From assembly GCA_022316685.1 (NCBI GenBank), contig JAKJHU010000165.1, positions 1 to 64,000 of the forward strand: 64,000 nucleotides of DNA, read 5' to 3'. This document shows positions 34,471-48,053 of the stretch, piece after piece. Below the pieces are notes generated by a model. That model was given only the letters and a program-made list of their open reading frames with translations. It made no database searches and had not been told where the DNA came from. Made by a program: the position numbers and the translations under genes. Position 1 is the first letter of the stretch, and every line of letters begins with the position of its first letter. This DNA comes from Progne subis subis. Taxonomy: Eukaryota; Chordata; Aves; Passeriformes; Hirundinidae.

Positions 34471-36278
34471 TCAGCCTCTCCTGAGGAGCTGCTCTCAAAG
34501 GATATTTATAGATATTTCATCGGGGCATCTTTTCATTTCTCATTTTTCTGTTAAGTTTTCTCAAACTTATTATCTCACCTCAGCACTGGATGTGTCAAGT
34601 AGCTGGGTTTTCTTACAGTTTTCTTGCTGACTCTACAGGTGTGGCTCGGACCATTTCATTTTGGGCAGTTGGCTTCTTTCAGCAACTTGTGCCTTCTGCC
34701 TTTTCTTTGTTTACAGCTCTGGCCCGCTGGAAAGGGAGGATAAAAGCAGCAGTGCAGGAGAGGCAAATTGTGCCCTGTTTGTTCTGGGATCTCTGTGTCT
34801 GTGAACACTCCTGTTGTCTCCCCAGTCTGCCTGTGCTGCTGCAGCCTGTGCCACATGCAGGCTGCTCACACTCCAAGCTCTTAGAGAAGGACAAACAGGC
34901 TGGTCCATCTTCAGCTGGTCACTCATGGGCTGCTGCTGAGCTCCTTAAAACCTGGCTTCATCTTCCTACTCAATGGCTTTACCCAGGGATGAAGAGGCTG
35001 GGAGAGTCTCTGAGAGGCAGGTCTCAATTGCCCTGCTCTCAGGAGATCACATTTGCTCTCTGTGCTCTGTGTTTGACTCCGGGATTGCAGGGAGAATAAA
35101 CCATGGAGGATTTTGTGGCTCTGTCTGTGATGTTTGGCTGCAGCTCCAGCTCACTCAGACAACTCTGAGTAGAAAGCTGCTTGTCAATCCTGCCTGCTCT
35201 CTCTGGCACCAGACACTGGTCTGTTCTTAGGAGAGCAGGCACAGGGGATTTGTTTGTTTGTCCTGTGCCTGCGCTGGCAGGATGGGCAGAGCTGCATTCA
35301 GTGCCTGAGGGGATGCACAGGTCACACTGTCCTGCACCAGCAAGGAGCAGCTGGGACGTGCTGGGTGCACACGTGCGTCTCCAGGGACTTCGGTGTGGAG
35401 GCTGAGCCCAGTGTGGCAGCGTGCTTGGGGGCTTTTGCCCCTTTGTGATCCTGAAAAGGAACGATCCAAAGCTCCCAACACACCATAAGGGAAAACTTGA
35501 AACAGATTTTGAGAACTTGAGAACTTCAGAAAATCATGTTCCTTTTCTGACTGTCGGTGCTTTTAGCCTGCAAGTGTGGCTGGGAGGTGAGGAGCTCTTG
35601 CCTAGGAACAAACCCTCTGGTGCTTCCCCCGCTCCATCCTGCTAAAAAGGAACCGAGTTTGGGATTGATGACCTGATCTACCCATGTAAAGCACTTGAAG
35701 GCAAGTAAGTGCTGTGCTGTGAGATGTGATATTCCTCCTCAGGTTGTCTGGGGAGCTCCTGGCTGCCTTCAGCAGGCACAGGGACGTGGTGCTGCTGCTC
35801 CATGGCCGGGTGACGCAGTGTTTTAATTACGCACCCAGCAATTAAGTGCTGGCCGAGCTGGCAGGATGCAGAAGCTGAATCTGCAATATGCTCATTTGCA
35901 GAGTTAGAAATTATTAATAAAGACACCAGTAAGTTTGGGGGGTTGATTTGTTTTCTGTTTGGTTTGTTGCTCTAATGTGGAGAGGAGCCTTTAAAGCAAA
36001 ACCCTTGTGGTCCCATCCTGGCTGAGGGCAGCTGCTTCTTAATTCTGTCCTTTTCTCATAATAATTGGTAAGAGACAGAGTTTGGTGCTTAGCCTGTTAC
36101 TTAGATGCTCGATGCCTCCTCCTTAATTGGATTTTGCCATCTTAACTCTGAGAAACTTTCACTCCTGCACTGCATGGTGCAGGTCTGGTGTTTGGCAAGA
36201 GGGTCACTGCAGGCAAAAGAAATTTCTTTCTTGCCTCCTGTGAAATTCTCATCAGGTTTTTTTTGTTGGGTGGTTTGG

Positions 36279-36299
36279 TTTTTTTTTTTTTTTTTTTTT
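36279..36299. repeat. Poly-T tract (21 T)
   Basis: A T run in intron G-H, preceded by T/G-rich sequence. Confidence 0.94.
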
Positions 36300-37918
36300 C
36301 ATGAAAGGAGTCATGAAGCCACTGTTCTTTCCCTTGCTTGAATTCATTAAGGAAAAAACTGACAAGCTGCCAGAATTAATGAACATTTAAATTCTCATCA
36401 CCGTAACGTGGTGATGTAACAGTGGAATGACTGAGGAATGTACTGCAAGGAAAGGAGGGTGGAAATAGCACCTCTGCTTTTTGGGGCTGTGTTTAGTTCT
36501 CCCAAGGCCAAATGGCAGCATGGCAAGGTCTGTTTTGCAGCACTGCTGCTGTGGGGAAGAGCTGAGATCCCTTGTGCAATGTCATCTTTGGCTCCATGGT
36601 CCACAAAAGCAGAGAGAAGCACAGGCAGAGAAAACAGGGAGGACTGCACAGAAAATATCTAAGCTTAGTGAGGGTTTTCAGGCCTAATAAAGGTGATGTC
36701 CCCTGGGTCAGGACCGAGGTTTGGCTCCAAGGGGTGGAGGGGGATGCTTGGAGGTGCAGTAGTAGAATTGACACCTCAATTGCAGTGTGTGATGCGACAT
36801 CTGAGGAATAAAAAGCTGAGATCTGAGGTGGAAACGCTGCTCCAATGACAAAGTGCTGTCCTTGGCATGGACAATTTGCTCCCATGGTGTGACAGCTCCC
36901 TTCCCAGGCTGCAGCTCTTTTTCCTGCATCGTGGTTATGAAACCCTGGGGTTCAGTTTGGGCAATAACTGAACCTCCTGGGGAGACTCTGAGGTTTTATG
37001 GTGCAGGTGCTTCGGATTCAGTTCCAGCAGTTAAGGAAGATTAATTCTTATTCCTCAGCTAAGACAGGTGACTAATGATAGGAGGCTTTTTACCCCTGTC
37101 GGGAGGAAGATGTTGTTTAAAGCTGCCACTGCAGAGCTGCAGAACTTGAGATGGAGCTGGTGGGCTCCTGAGATCGATCCCTGAACCTCAGATACGGGGC
37201 GGGAATTGGAAGTATGGGAGGAGTTACTTTCTTACACTATTAAACCTGACCACAGGCTCCCAGACAATGTGTTCTTAGGGGGTGTGTGAGGAGAGGGGAG
37301 GAATTTGCTGCCTGAAGGAGGCAGCTCCAGAGGAAAACACTTGGAAAACGCTGCCAGAAAGAGAAGAGCAGTGTTTTCCCCTATGGGATCCTAAAAACCT
37401 CAATATAGATATTACAGAAGGGATGAAAGAAAATCCCAAGGGAATTTCCTGGGCTCTTGATGTTCCTCACATAAATTGGAGCACTGTAAACGTTTTTCAG
37501 CTCCTTTGCTGGGTTCAGGATTTAACATGGGCTGAGTCTGGTGAGGAGCACCCCAGGGCAGAAGGGATAAGAGGTCTCTGGAGCTCAAGTGCTGTCTGAC
37601 CTTGAGCTGGAGGATGAAAGTAATATCTTGAGAACTTGCTTAACAATGTTTCTTCATGCTTCCATTTCTATCTAGATCATACACAACCTATTCTCCCTTT
37701 TACACCTGGCTGTGTCTGCCAGTCTGTAAGTTTCTTTTCCCTTTCTAACACATCCAATCCTTGAGATTTCCCGGTTTCTTTGCACTGTTTTTGCTCCACA
37801 CTCATTTCTTCTTGTCATCTTTACATCTGTCCTTTAGTTCCTTTCTCAGTCTTTGCTTTCAAGTCTTCTCACAAATTGTGAGATTTTCACCTATTGTGAA
37901 AAAATGAATTTTGCCAAC

Positions 37919-37935
37919 TTTTTTTTTTTTTTTTT
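37919..37935. repeat. Poly-T tract (17 T)
   Basis: A T run in intron G-H. It is a simple repeat. Confidence 0.93.
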
Positions 37936-40900
37936 GCCATCCTTGTGTGTCAACAGAAATGCGCTTGGCTTTGAAATCATTCCAGATCGTGCAGTGAGCT
38001 TCAGGACTGCACCAAGTTTGCAAATAGGTTATTGATTGCAGTGTTTAATGTTGTTTTTCAGTGGTTAATAATGGGGCACAGGTATCCCCTTCATTTGGTG
38101 TCTCTGCCTCACAGTGCTTAAAATTCACAGGGCACAGAGCTGGCAGCTTGAAATGTATAAAATTGGATTCAGGGTTGTGGTTTTTTTTCCTGGAGGGCTC
38201 TGAGAAAATGCTTGTTCAGAAGTAAATTACGGAACAAAACTCTTGCTAAAACCATTGTTCCTCATTGTGCCCTTGGCTCGGAGGGGTTTGGAAGGGCAGC
38301 ACAAGCCTCTCCAAGTGCTCTTGGTGCCATGCGGCACCAGCAGCTCTGAAGGGTTCAGTCACTGGGGAGAGGAAGGGACAGGAAGGATTTCACGGGGCTG
38401 GGGCTCAGCTGCTGCTGGGATTGAGGAAATGGCTGAAACCCCCAGAGCTGTGCTCTGCTTTGGTGGAACACAGCGTGGGCAGGTCACCCTCTGGAGCTCT
38501 GAAACGGCTCTGGAGCACTTAGAGGGAAGAGAAATACAAACCATTACCGGGAGGAGTTGTTTGGGGTTTCAGGAGGGTGTTGTTATCTCCAGATGTAAAT
38601 GGATTTATGCTGCTGCCTCGTGGGTTGGGTGTGTCTGGGGGATTTGCTTGAAGCCTGCCATCCAGTTGTTCTGATGGAGTTGACTCTTCCCTCCAGCAGG
38701 CAGAGGGTGACCAGGTGGCACCTTGTGCTGTGTGGGTGCAGTGCCAAGACATGAGCAGTGTTTGTGCAGGGGCTGCTGGGCTTTGGGGTGTCTTTGCCTC
38801 CTCTGGCAGGAGGGATCTGGGTGCTGAGCTCTGCTGGGGGCTGGCCAAGATCCTTGTCTCCAGCCTGGTGTCTGGCAGCCCTGGATGGAGCCTGTCTGGC
38901 ACTGGCTTCACACCATTTCCTCATTTCCACTTATGAGACAAGAGCAAGGATTTTTTTTTCTTTTTGCAATTCCTGTCTTTTCTTTCCCTTCCCCTGGTGC
39001 AGTCAGGCAGCATCCCTGAAATTCCTGTTCCATTTCCAGGTGCTTACTGGAGGTACTGAGCTGGCACGTAAGGGCTGTGCTTTCCTCTCCTCTAGCAAGA
39101 CAGCTCTTGAGGAATATGTGCTGCTAAAAGGATCCTATTCCTCATCCTGATCATGCTCTGAAGTTCCAGCAATTAAGCTGAGATATGAAAGGAACTTAAA
39201 AAATGCTTCTTCCCTGGGTTTAAATGAAGGAATCAGGCTTGCTGTGCAGCATCTGCAGTCTGTCAGTGCCCAGTAACAGCTGAGGAAGCAGGATTTCTGC
39301 AGCAGGGAAGTATCAAAATGATACAAAAAGGGCTCAGTCTGCTTGTGTCATGGAAAAAAATGACCACTCCAACCTCTGAATACTTGAAATGTCTTTCCTC
39401 CAGTTCTGTTCTTCAAAGTGATCCCTTTGTACACCAGGCCAGTCTGTCTCTTGCCTTTGGAAAGGCAGGAAGTTGGCAGCTCTGAGGTTAATCCTCGTGG
39501 CCTTTGCAGCCTTCCCCCATCACGGCCAGCCTGAACTGCCTGGGAGCATTTTGGAGGAGGGGAAGCTGTTTGGTGACCCGTGTTCTGGCTTTTGTGTGTG
39601 TACATAAATATCTGTACCTCAGTGCACACTGGAGTGGAATTTTGCTGTGTGATGTCCCTTTTTGAAGCTCAGATTGATACGTGGGAGGGCTTCAGAGCTT
39701 GTGATTGCTCCTGCAGGGGCTCAGAGAAGCGTCCTGTGCTGGGTGTCTGTGCACAAGTGGAGCATCCATTGCCACGTGCAGATAAACCAGAGCGAAAGCT
39801 GAATTCCAGAGTGTCAGGCTTCTGGATTCCCAGCATCTTTCAAAACCTAGATTTGATTCCAGGCAATATTCAGGAGACGAAATAACAGAGAAGCAGCAAA
39901 ACTCTTTATCCTTAAAGATGAAACTGCACCTTTGACTTGGTGTTTTACTTGTGCTGCTCTTTAGGAGAGGCCAGAGGACAAAGGTGGGCTCCTACGGGGA
40001 AAAGATGATGATGATGGATATCAAATTTGAGTCTTAATCCAGGTCAGCCCTAGTAAGTTAGGCTGTTTGAACAAACAGAAAACAACGCCTGAAGATAAAT
40101 CAGTGAGTTGTATTTACTGTTGAGCAAAGCTCCTGAGACATGGCTGGGAGCTCCTCTGTGGGCCTCAGGCTCTGTTTGCAGATGGTTGGGAAGAGGCTGC
40201 AGCCTAATTGCTCCTGGGAGGCTCTGCCTGGATTTCTGCAGGGAAGGACCATCCCCAGCCATGCCCGGTGTTCAGCGTGGTTTCATCCTGCTTGTGCAGC
40301 AATTCCCAGCTGTGTCTCAGTGAGCAGGGCGAGGGCAGAGCCTGGGGCTGCTCCCACGTTCCCAGACCTGAATGCCAGTTGCTCAGAGAGCTGTGGAGCA
40401 GCTGGGTCATCACGTGCCCACCAAAGCGTGTTCACGTGGATTGGCACCCACGGAATGCTCAATGATCTGATGTTTCCTCTTCCCATCTGCAGCACCTCTG
40501 TAATTGCTCGTTTGCTCCCATCTGCCACGGAGGTTGAAGGTTGTAACAGCTTCTATTAAACCTTCCAAAGCAGCAGGAGCTTGGGAGTCATCAACTTCAA
40601 AGTTATTGCTCTAAAAAATCCCTAAAATTAATTGCTGATGGTTCAGTTGGACTCTCCTGTCCTGATCTCTAGTCTCTCCCACCAAACTCATTTATTCACA
40701 GCAGTGCCTTGATAAACAGGTGAAATTAAACAAGGAGCTGGTGGAGTTGTGGGTCAGCTCTGGTTGCTGGCTTTGCACCTTTTTTAATCAGGTGTAAAAG
40801 CGTGTGCTGTGTTCACTTCCCATGGAGCAGCTGCAAAGCTCTGTTGGCAAGTCCCTGTGCTTTCAGGAGTATGGTTCTTGCATTGCTGTGATTTGGGGAG

Positions 40901-42678
40901 TCTCTGTCCAGCCCTACCTGGACAGTGAGCTTTCCTTTTAAGAAAGAGTTAATTCTCAGTTACATTCCCTAAAGTGCTTTGATCTTATTTCTGCAGCTTC
41001 CAGATGTTGTGCTCAGAATGGGTTCTTCCAAGGCTTTAATAAGTAAGTCTCAGAGGGGTGGGGAAGGAGGATATATTTGTTTTCCAGAGAAATTATCTTC
41101 CTTTGCAGATGATAACTGAATTGTTTCTTGGCTCAGAGTAAGAGACAGGATTTTGTGACATCCCCAAGTGGGTGCAGTTTGTCATTCAGCCACTTCCCTG
41201 CTCCTGTGCCCCTCTCCAAGTGTTCTGCTGCCAGCTGAGATTAGAAAACAAAAACCCTGGTGCATTTTATAATTTACCTCGACTTTTTTTGTGCTTTTTC
41301 TCTCCTCCAATGCCTTCCTCCTCTATCCCTTCACACCCCAGAGCTGGGTAGCCCTGACAGCTCTCCTGGAAGGGCTGAGCACATTTTGCTCATTTATTTC
41401 TGTGTCAGGCACAAATCTCTTTGTTTAAAGCTTGTTCTAAAGTTAGTGTATAAAGCACAAACGAGATCAGGGCTATAAAAGGACATTGTATTTGGATTTT
41501 CTTGCAGGAAGGGGATTTCACTGGTCTTGTGATAAATAGGAGATGCTTTTTCTGCCAGATGTGCCTGCCTGGCACAAGGTGTGATCCCTGCAGCGTGGCA
41601 AGGCCACAGGGAAATGGCTCCTGAGCCCTGCCTTAAGGAGTTGGTGGAATCTGAAGGTAAAGCTGACTGGGAGGATGGAATGAGGTTGTTGTTAATGGTG
41701 GGAAAGACAAGAAAAATTCAGGTCTGTGGATCAACATGTGTGGGCTGTGGAAGGGAAAAAGCAAAAGCTTCCTCCAGGGCAGCTGCTGGGACAGATCCTG
41801 CTGATTGTTGATGTTAGGATGAGAATCCAGTAATGTGGGGTTATTCCCTCTGTTTAGCTGAGGAATGGTGCTTGGTTGATTAATCAATTAATTAATGTTG
41901 TCAAGGTTGGAAAGTTCCTTGTCAGTGCTCACGTAGAACCATGGCTGCAGAAATGCAGGGGTCTGGTTTCTGTGTTCCTTTGGAGCTGGCAGAAAAATCA
42001 CTGCAATAATTCTGGCTGATTTATGATGCTGGGAAGTTTTATGGTCAGGAAAGCTGGGAAATAATGTTATTGGAAAGATATAACAAGGATTAGATTTCAA
42101 AGCGATGTTTGGGTATATTGCTGCTGCTTCAAAAGCTCAGAGGTGCCAGCTGGAGGTAGTCCATTGCAACTTGTAGCAGACTTGCTCCGTTTCTGAGCCA
42201 GTGATTGAACCACTCAGTGCCAGGATCAGGCACAGAACACACCAAAAAATGCTGTTGTTTATGTAAAGAGGCTTTTCCTTATGTCACCTTTCCTGGTGCC
42301 ACTCCACGTAGCTGTTCACATAAACAACATCCAATTTCCACTCACCTCAGTACAAAGAACACCTCCACAATGACTCCAAGAAGGATCTAGAGCCACCAGC
42401 ACCCCTCAGTTAATGGCTCTGTAGTGCTTGTAGCTGCATCTGTTATTCTGAGAGCTGCAGGTTCTGTCACCTGCCCCAGTTTTGTGATTGTGGTCCCTGA
42501 AGTGCTGGGGGATCCCTGTGTGCTGGACATGGATTTCAGGATGTGCTGTCCAGTCCTGTGGGAGTGGAGGCTCAGGCACCTTCAGTTTCTTTCTGTTGTG
42601 CACAGCAGGCCTGGGGGAGTGGCTGCCCAAGGCACCGCTTCTTCCACATCTCCAAAACAAACATGGTAAATACAAATT

Positions 42679-42868
42679 CATAGAATTGCGGAATTGTTAA
42701 GGTTGGAAAAGACCTTTAAGATCATCGAGTCCAACCATTCCCCAGCACTGCCCAGGCCAGCACAACCCCTGTCCCCAGGTGCCACATCCACGTGGCCCTC
42801 CAGGGCTGGGGACTCCCCCACTGCCCTGAGCAGCCTGTGAAGGGCTGGACACCCCTTCCAGGGAAAAG
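42679..42868 (-). mobile_element. CR1 LINE 3' region (antisense), older subfamily
   Basis: CATAGAATTGCGGAATTGTT, AAGGTTGGAAAAGACCTTTA, AGATCATCGAGTCCAACCAT and GTCCCCAGGTGCCACATCCA show a well-kept CR1 tail of the subfamily also seen at 55526 and 13833. Confidence 0.91.
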
Positions 42869-43799
42869 CTGGTTTTATGGCTTTGCTGCTTCTGAGGGTG
42901 TCTTAATTCAGGTTTGTTGGGCTCTAATGGAGCTTAATAAAACCCCCTTGACAGCTTCTCTATTTTTCTGGCTCCTTTGCCAGGTGACTCCATCAGGAAG
43001 GAGGGGCAGGAAGCTGTGATCCACTCTGGGAAGGCTTTGGAGTGAGACACAGCAGTGCTCTGCATCAGCAATGGCCTTAATCCTTCTTCCTAATCCAAAG
43101 GAAACAGGATCTCTTCAGAGCATTCAGGGAGATCTCCTTCATCCCGCTGAGTCAGTTAGGAGGAGATGGGGGCTGCTGAGGCTGAATGCCTGGGCTGGAT
43201 TCCTCTTTGAATCCAGCTTCCTTTTGAAGCTGGCATGGATTTTGGATGTGGCTGAGCTGCAGCCTTGCCTGGCTGTCCCCTTAGCCATGGTCTGAAAACT
43301 GAGTGTCCCCTCTGGCTGCTGCCAGGCTGGGGTTCTTTCAAACGCGGGCAGCAACCTGCAGCTGCGTTAAACGTGGCTCGTGGGGAAAACACTGGTGCAC
43401 AAAATACTGGGTTTGTATTGGTTGTGTTTCCTTCAGGCTGTGAGCAGAGAGGACAGCCTGCCTTCCTGCTGGCACTATTCTGGGATGTCCTGCTGCATTC
43501 GCTGCCTTCTCCTGAGCCGGATTAATCCCAGCTCTGGCAGCACGTGCAGAGCTGGCACATGCACGGCTCACAGGGGAATTTTCCTTTTATCAGTTCTGCT
43601 CTGGCCTTCGTGCATTGCAGTCACATGCCAGCTGCACTTCCCCAGGGGATGAAAGCAAGGGCTCATTTCAGCAGGAATTTTCCTCCAAGACCTTCTGGCA
43701 GAAAGGCTGAGCTCTCTGTGTGTGCTGGGCTGAGGCATTTAGGGAAGCAGGTCTCCAACCCTGTTACTTCTCCCCCTGCTTTGTGGTCATTTCTTTCCT

Positions 43800-44172
43800 A
43801 GAATCACAGAATATCCTGAGCTGGAAGGGATCCCCAGGATCACCCAGTCCAGCCCCTGTCCCTGCACAGACCCCCACCAACCCCACCCTGGGCATCCCTG
43901 GCAGCGCTGTCCAAAGGCTCCTGGAGCTCTGGCAGCCTCGGGGCCGTGCCCATTCCCTGGGGAGCCTGGGCAGTGCCCAGCACCCTCTGGGGGAAGAACC
44001 TTTCCCTGCTCTGCAGCCTGAGCCTGCCCTGGCCCAGCTCCAGCCCTTCCCTGGCTCCTGTCACAGAGCAGAGAGGGGATCAGAGCTGTCCCTGTCCTTC
44101 CCCTCACAAGGAACCTGTAACTGCAGTGAGGTCTCCCCTCAGTCTCCTCTTGTCCAGCTGACCAGACCAAGT
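43800..44172 (-). mobile_element. CR1 LINE 3' region (antisense), second subfamily
   Basis: It starts AGAATCACAGAATATCCTGA, then GCTGGAAGGGATCCCCAGGA, and continues as in the 7861 copy through GAGCTCTGGCAGCCTCGGGG to CAGTCTCCTCTTGTCCAGCT. Confidence 0.92.
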
Positions 44173-47100
44173 GACCTCTTTGTGACCAGGAGTAGTAAAC
44201 AAGGAATGGTGCTTGGAGTTTAGCCAGCACAGCTTCTGGAGGCTCATTTGGCACAGGGATCACGATTTGGTGAGGGCAGAGAGCAGCACTTGGGGCAGCT
44301 GATGCCCAGAGCAGCCCCTGCTTTGTGCTGCTCAGGTCAGGCTGAGGCAATGGTGGGGCTGAGAACAGAGCCTAGCTGTGGCTTCAGGCTCCTCCTCGAG
44401 CTGGGTGATGCTGGTTCAGCTCTCTCTGCAGAGGGCATTAATGAATCAGGCTTGTCCTGGGCACTGAGTACAATGAGCAAGAGTTTCTGTCCAGATACTG
44501 ATTGCACCTCCTGGGCAGATCTCTGGGTCCTGAGAGAAATGATTTGAAAGTCATCTTGTAGGTCACTGTTCCTAGGCCACTTGTCACCGGGACAGTGTTA
44601 GTCCTGGCAGAGGAGGCGCTCCATCAGCTGCTCCTTCAGGCAGCTCTGGGGTGAGGGAAGCTGCGTGTGCAGCCCCTCTCTGGGTGCTCCTTCCTCCGGT
44701 GTGACAGCCTCCCCTGTCCCTGTCCTCTGCAGTGAGTGACACTCGGCTCTGTGTCACCCAGGTTCTCCCTGTCCCCGTGCTGGCACAGCTGTGCAGGTAC
44801 AGCACTGGCACGAGCCATCCCCCTTTGTTCTCCTCTTGCCCAACACTTGTAATTCCACGTTTCCCTAAACCAGGACATGTCCCCTGTGCAATTGGGCCTG
44901 GTATTACAAGAAGTGCACAATCCCTGGGGGTTTTTTTCTGCACTAGTCCTCTGGCTGTTAACACGGATCTTGCTCCTGGCTTCAATTTCTTTTCCTGTTC
45001 AATTTGCAGCTGCCCAGTGCAGCTCTGTGGGAGCCCAGGGATGCTGTCAGAAGGGATGTGAGAGCCTGGCACACGCTTCCCTTGGCAGCCTGCCTGTGTT
45101 TGTGGTGCTGGGAAGCGCCCAGGAGAGAACCAACTGCAAGGAGTTGTTGAGCAGTCCCATGTAGTAACCTTGCTGGGGCAGTGATGGCCTAAAGCTGTAG
45201 GGAGAAGGGGGGGGAAAAAAAAATCGCCATTCCTGTCTTTCAGGAGGTCAGGTGGTACCTGGAGAAAAGGGGAGGGATCAGGCACATTTGTCTTTTTCCA
45301 GGATTTAGTTTGCAAATTCCCGGAATGCTCCTGCTCAGGGTGTTGGAGCTGGAAGAATCAGCTTTGTGGTTGTGCATAAATGAAACAATTTCGTCAGGCA
45401 GCTTATGGGAGGTCCTTTTATGAGCAAGAAAAGGACTTTGATTCCCATCTTGCTTCGGGATCAGTGGTTCTGCTGGAGATCTGTGGCTGTCACTTTAGTG
45501 GGACATTGGCAGGGACTCTGGATGCTGGAAGAGGGAATGACTTACCAATAAAAGTGATAATGATCTTTTGTTATTCATGCAAAGGCATCATGCAGCAAAG
45601 TAGGAACAAATGCAGAGTGTGCACATCAAATCCTTTGTATTTATGGATGGGAGAATCAGGAGAAATCGTTAAAGGGAGGGAATCCAGTCTGGAGCTGCTC
45701 GTGGCCTGTTTGAAATTGTCCTCCAAGCAGGAAATGCTTTAAGGTACTTCACCTTCACTGCCCTAAGAAGGGCCCCTGATGTGGCTGTCTGCAGAGAGCA
45801 GGGAAGGGGCTGCTCCTCGCTGGAATATCGGGGCTGGGGCAGTGGGAAGTGCCAGGCACGAGCAGCGGAGTGCAAAAATAGCTGCGCTCTAAAAGCCTAA
45901 AAACAATGGGCAGGATAGAAATATAATTCCTTTAACTCGGGGGATCTTGTGGGAAGAAGCAGTAGAAGAAGAGGGGAAGGGGAATTTGGAGAGGAAAGCA
46001 AAATGAGCCATTTTCTGCTCTTGGATTGCAGCAGCACAGATCTGTCATTGAAGTCATTTACACCCAGTATAACCACGAACCTGTCCCAAAGCATTTCAGC
46101 AGCTGGAGGGGATTTATTTGGATGGAAAGAATGTGTTCAGCATAGCTTGGCCAAATGACACCTACAGTGGACTTGGCAGCTGTTAGCAAGTATTTATAGG
46201 ATGTAAACAGCAAGAGGAAAGAGGATGGAAATAGAGCAAACTGTGGGGGACAGAAAATGGGAAGAGGAAGATTTTTTTTATTGCTTTATGGCCTAGACTC
46301 CAAAGCATCCATCCAGGTGGGATGAACTAATCAAAAATGCTTCATATTCACTGGACAAAGCATTTGAAAGCAGAGGCTGTAGCTTTGGACTGCCTGGAAG
46401 GGCAATTTGCCTCCACTGCAGTGTTCTGGGGTTCTGTAATGGTTCTGTGGGATGGACAGGGATCACTCTCCCACTAGGGGATAAAAGATCGGATTTGATT
46501 AGATGTTCACAGGATTAGATCAAATGTTCCACCCATGCTCTCTCATTTCTGATGGTGGGGAGCAGTGATTGCTTCAGAAACGAGTATTTGTCAGCAATTA
46601 GCAGTTTCTGAGCCTCCTGAACCGCAGCTCGCACCTCCCATTTGTCATGTTCAGTAGCCACTGACAGCCTGCTACCTTTGATTCATCCTTTCCACATTTA
46701 AATCCATTTGTGATTTGACCTCTCCAGCATGTGGTAACAGTGGCTTCCCCAGTTTGTGCTCTATGTACACACCTGTCTGCAAATTCTTTCCTTTCCATTA
46801 AAATCCCCTCATGGTGATATCATTGCTGGCCCTGCATGTTTCCTGTCAGTCAGGATCTTCCTCAGTCAGTGATTCCAGTTTACTTTCTCCTCATGTGAAG
46901 TCCATCCCATGTTCTGGTCACCTTTTGTGCTTCTCTCTGCCATTTTTTAGTTCTGCTCTTTTTTTTGGGTGAGATGTCTGAGCTTGCTCACGGTTTTCCA
47001 AACGCTGGCCCATCCTGGATGCGTGTTCCTATGTTTTCTGGTTTATTCTGGTTTCTTTGATTTGCAACTTGAACTTGCACTGATCAGTAGGTTAATATTT

Positions 47101-47887
47101 TTCAGGGGATATCCCCAGGGGTTCCCCAATCCATGTGAACAGAGCTGGATGAGAACTGGTTGCTGCAGGGGTGTTGCTGCTTCTGTTTTCCTCTTGTCCC
47201 ATCAGCACTGAGGTTCATCTGTTGTTTATCACCTGACTCCATTGTTGCTCAGAATTCCTTCTGCACTTGAAATCAAGGAATATGTTTACTCTCCTAAAGG
47301 AATTTGTATCATCCTCAAAAATCGCCTCCTCATCTGCCCCTCTCCTGGGTTTGTGTGCAGACTCAACCTCTGCCCTCTCATCACAGTTTGTCTCTGCTTG
47401 CTTTTGTTTCCACCTTCAGGTTCATTATTAATCCATGTGGTGCCCCCTCCCAATACCTCAAGCTGGCTCAGTTTCTGTGGAGAATCATCAGGAAGGAAAC
47501 TCGTGGGAAGGGCTCTGAACTCCAGCCTTTCCTGGGTGCTCTGGGGGGATCCCAGTGGATTCTGCTCCCTCAAATCCTCGCTGCCTTTCCCCTCACCTGT
47601 TCCCTGGCTCAGCTCTTGGCTGCTTCCATCTCCCTGCCTTTCCCACTGATCCAGGCTGTGTGGTCGTGTTCCCTCGGATCCTCTGGGAGTCTGGGAGGAT
47701 TCCTGCATTCATAATGTTTGTTCCTGGCACCGGGGCTTGTTTAGCAAGAGATTGGCAGCTCAGCTGGCACGGGCTCGGCTTCCTTAGAGGGCACCATTCA
47801 TCACCGGTCCTCGCACTCCTCCAATGACTGCTTGGCTGACAGTGGCTTTTCTTTTCTTTTCCTTTCCCTTTCCCTCCCTGGGCACAG

Positions 47888-48044
47888 GGGCTGCTCCCAG
47901 GTGGGCGTTATCCGGGCGCTGATCGAGGCTGGAATTCCCGTGGACATGATCGGGGGCACGTCCATCGGCGCCTTCATGAGCGCCCTGTACGCCGAGGAGC
48001 GCAGCTACAACCAGATGAGGATCAAAGCTCGCCAGTGGGCCATG
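47888..48044 (+). CDS. PNPLA7: PNPLA7 exon H: catalytic serine exon
   Basis: This 157-nt exon opens with one base that completes the split Arg codon and ends in phase 0. It encodes [20 protein letters not shown], then [20 protein letters not shown] and [17 protein letters not shown] is the G-x-S-x-G nucleophile elbow, and the catalytic Ser codon (TCC) is at 47961-47963. The Ser and the Asp in exon K form the dyad typical of patatin-like enzymes. The donor is ATG|GTAAGC. A 23-bp minisatellite starts about 10 bp after the exon end. Confidence 0.96.
47961..47963 (+). other. PNPLA7: Catalytic serine codon (GTSIG)
   Basis: This TCC codon lies in the frame of exon H, at the centre of the G-T-S-I-G motif. 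By family knowledge it is the nucleophile of the Ser/Asp dyad. It is intact here. Confidence 0.93.
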
Positions 48045-48053
48045 GTAAGCACT

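Larger units (their letters stand above)
31664..47887 (+). other. PNPLA7: Intron G-H (16.2 kb), the longest in the window
   Basis: CR1 fragments lie at 31688, 34378, 42679 and 43800. Poly-T tracts lie at 36279-36299 and 37919-37935. The 8.2-kb stretch from 34475 to 42675 and the stretches 31810-34375 and 44175-47885 are unique, often AT-rich DNA with no recognised repeat or coding similarity. A 50-bp exon-like segment with a consensus donor lies at 37676-37725 but has no support. The acceptor is preceded by a long pyrimidine run (47847-47880) and reads GGGCACAG|GGG. Confidence 0.85.
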
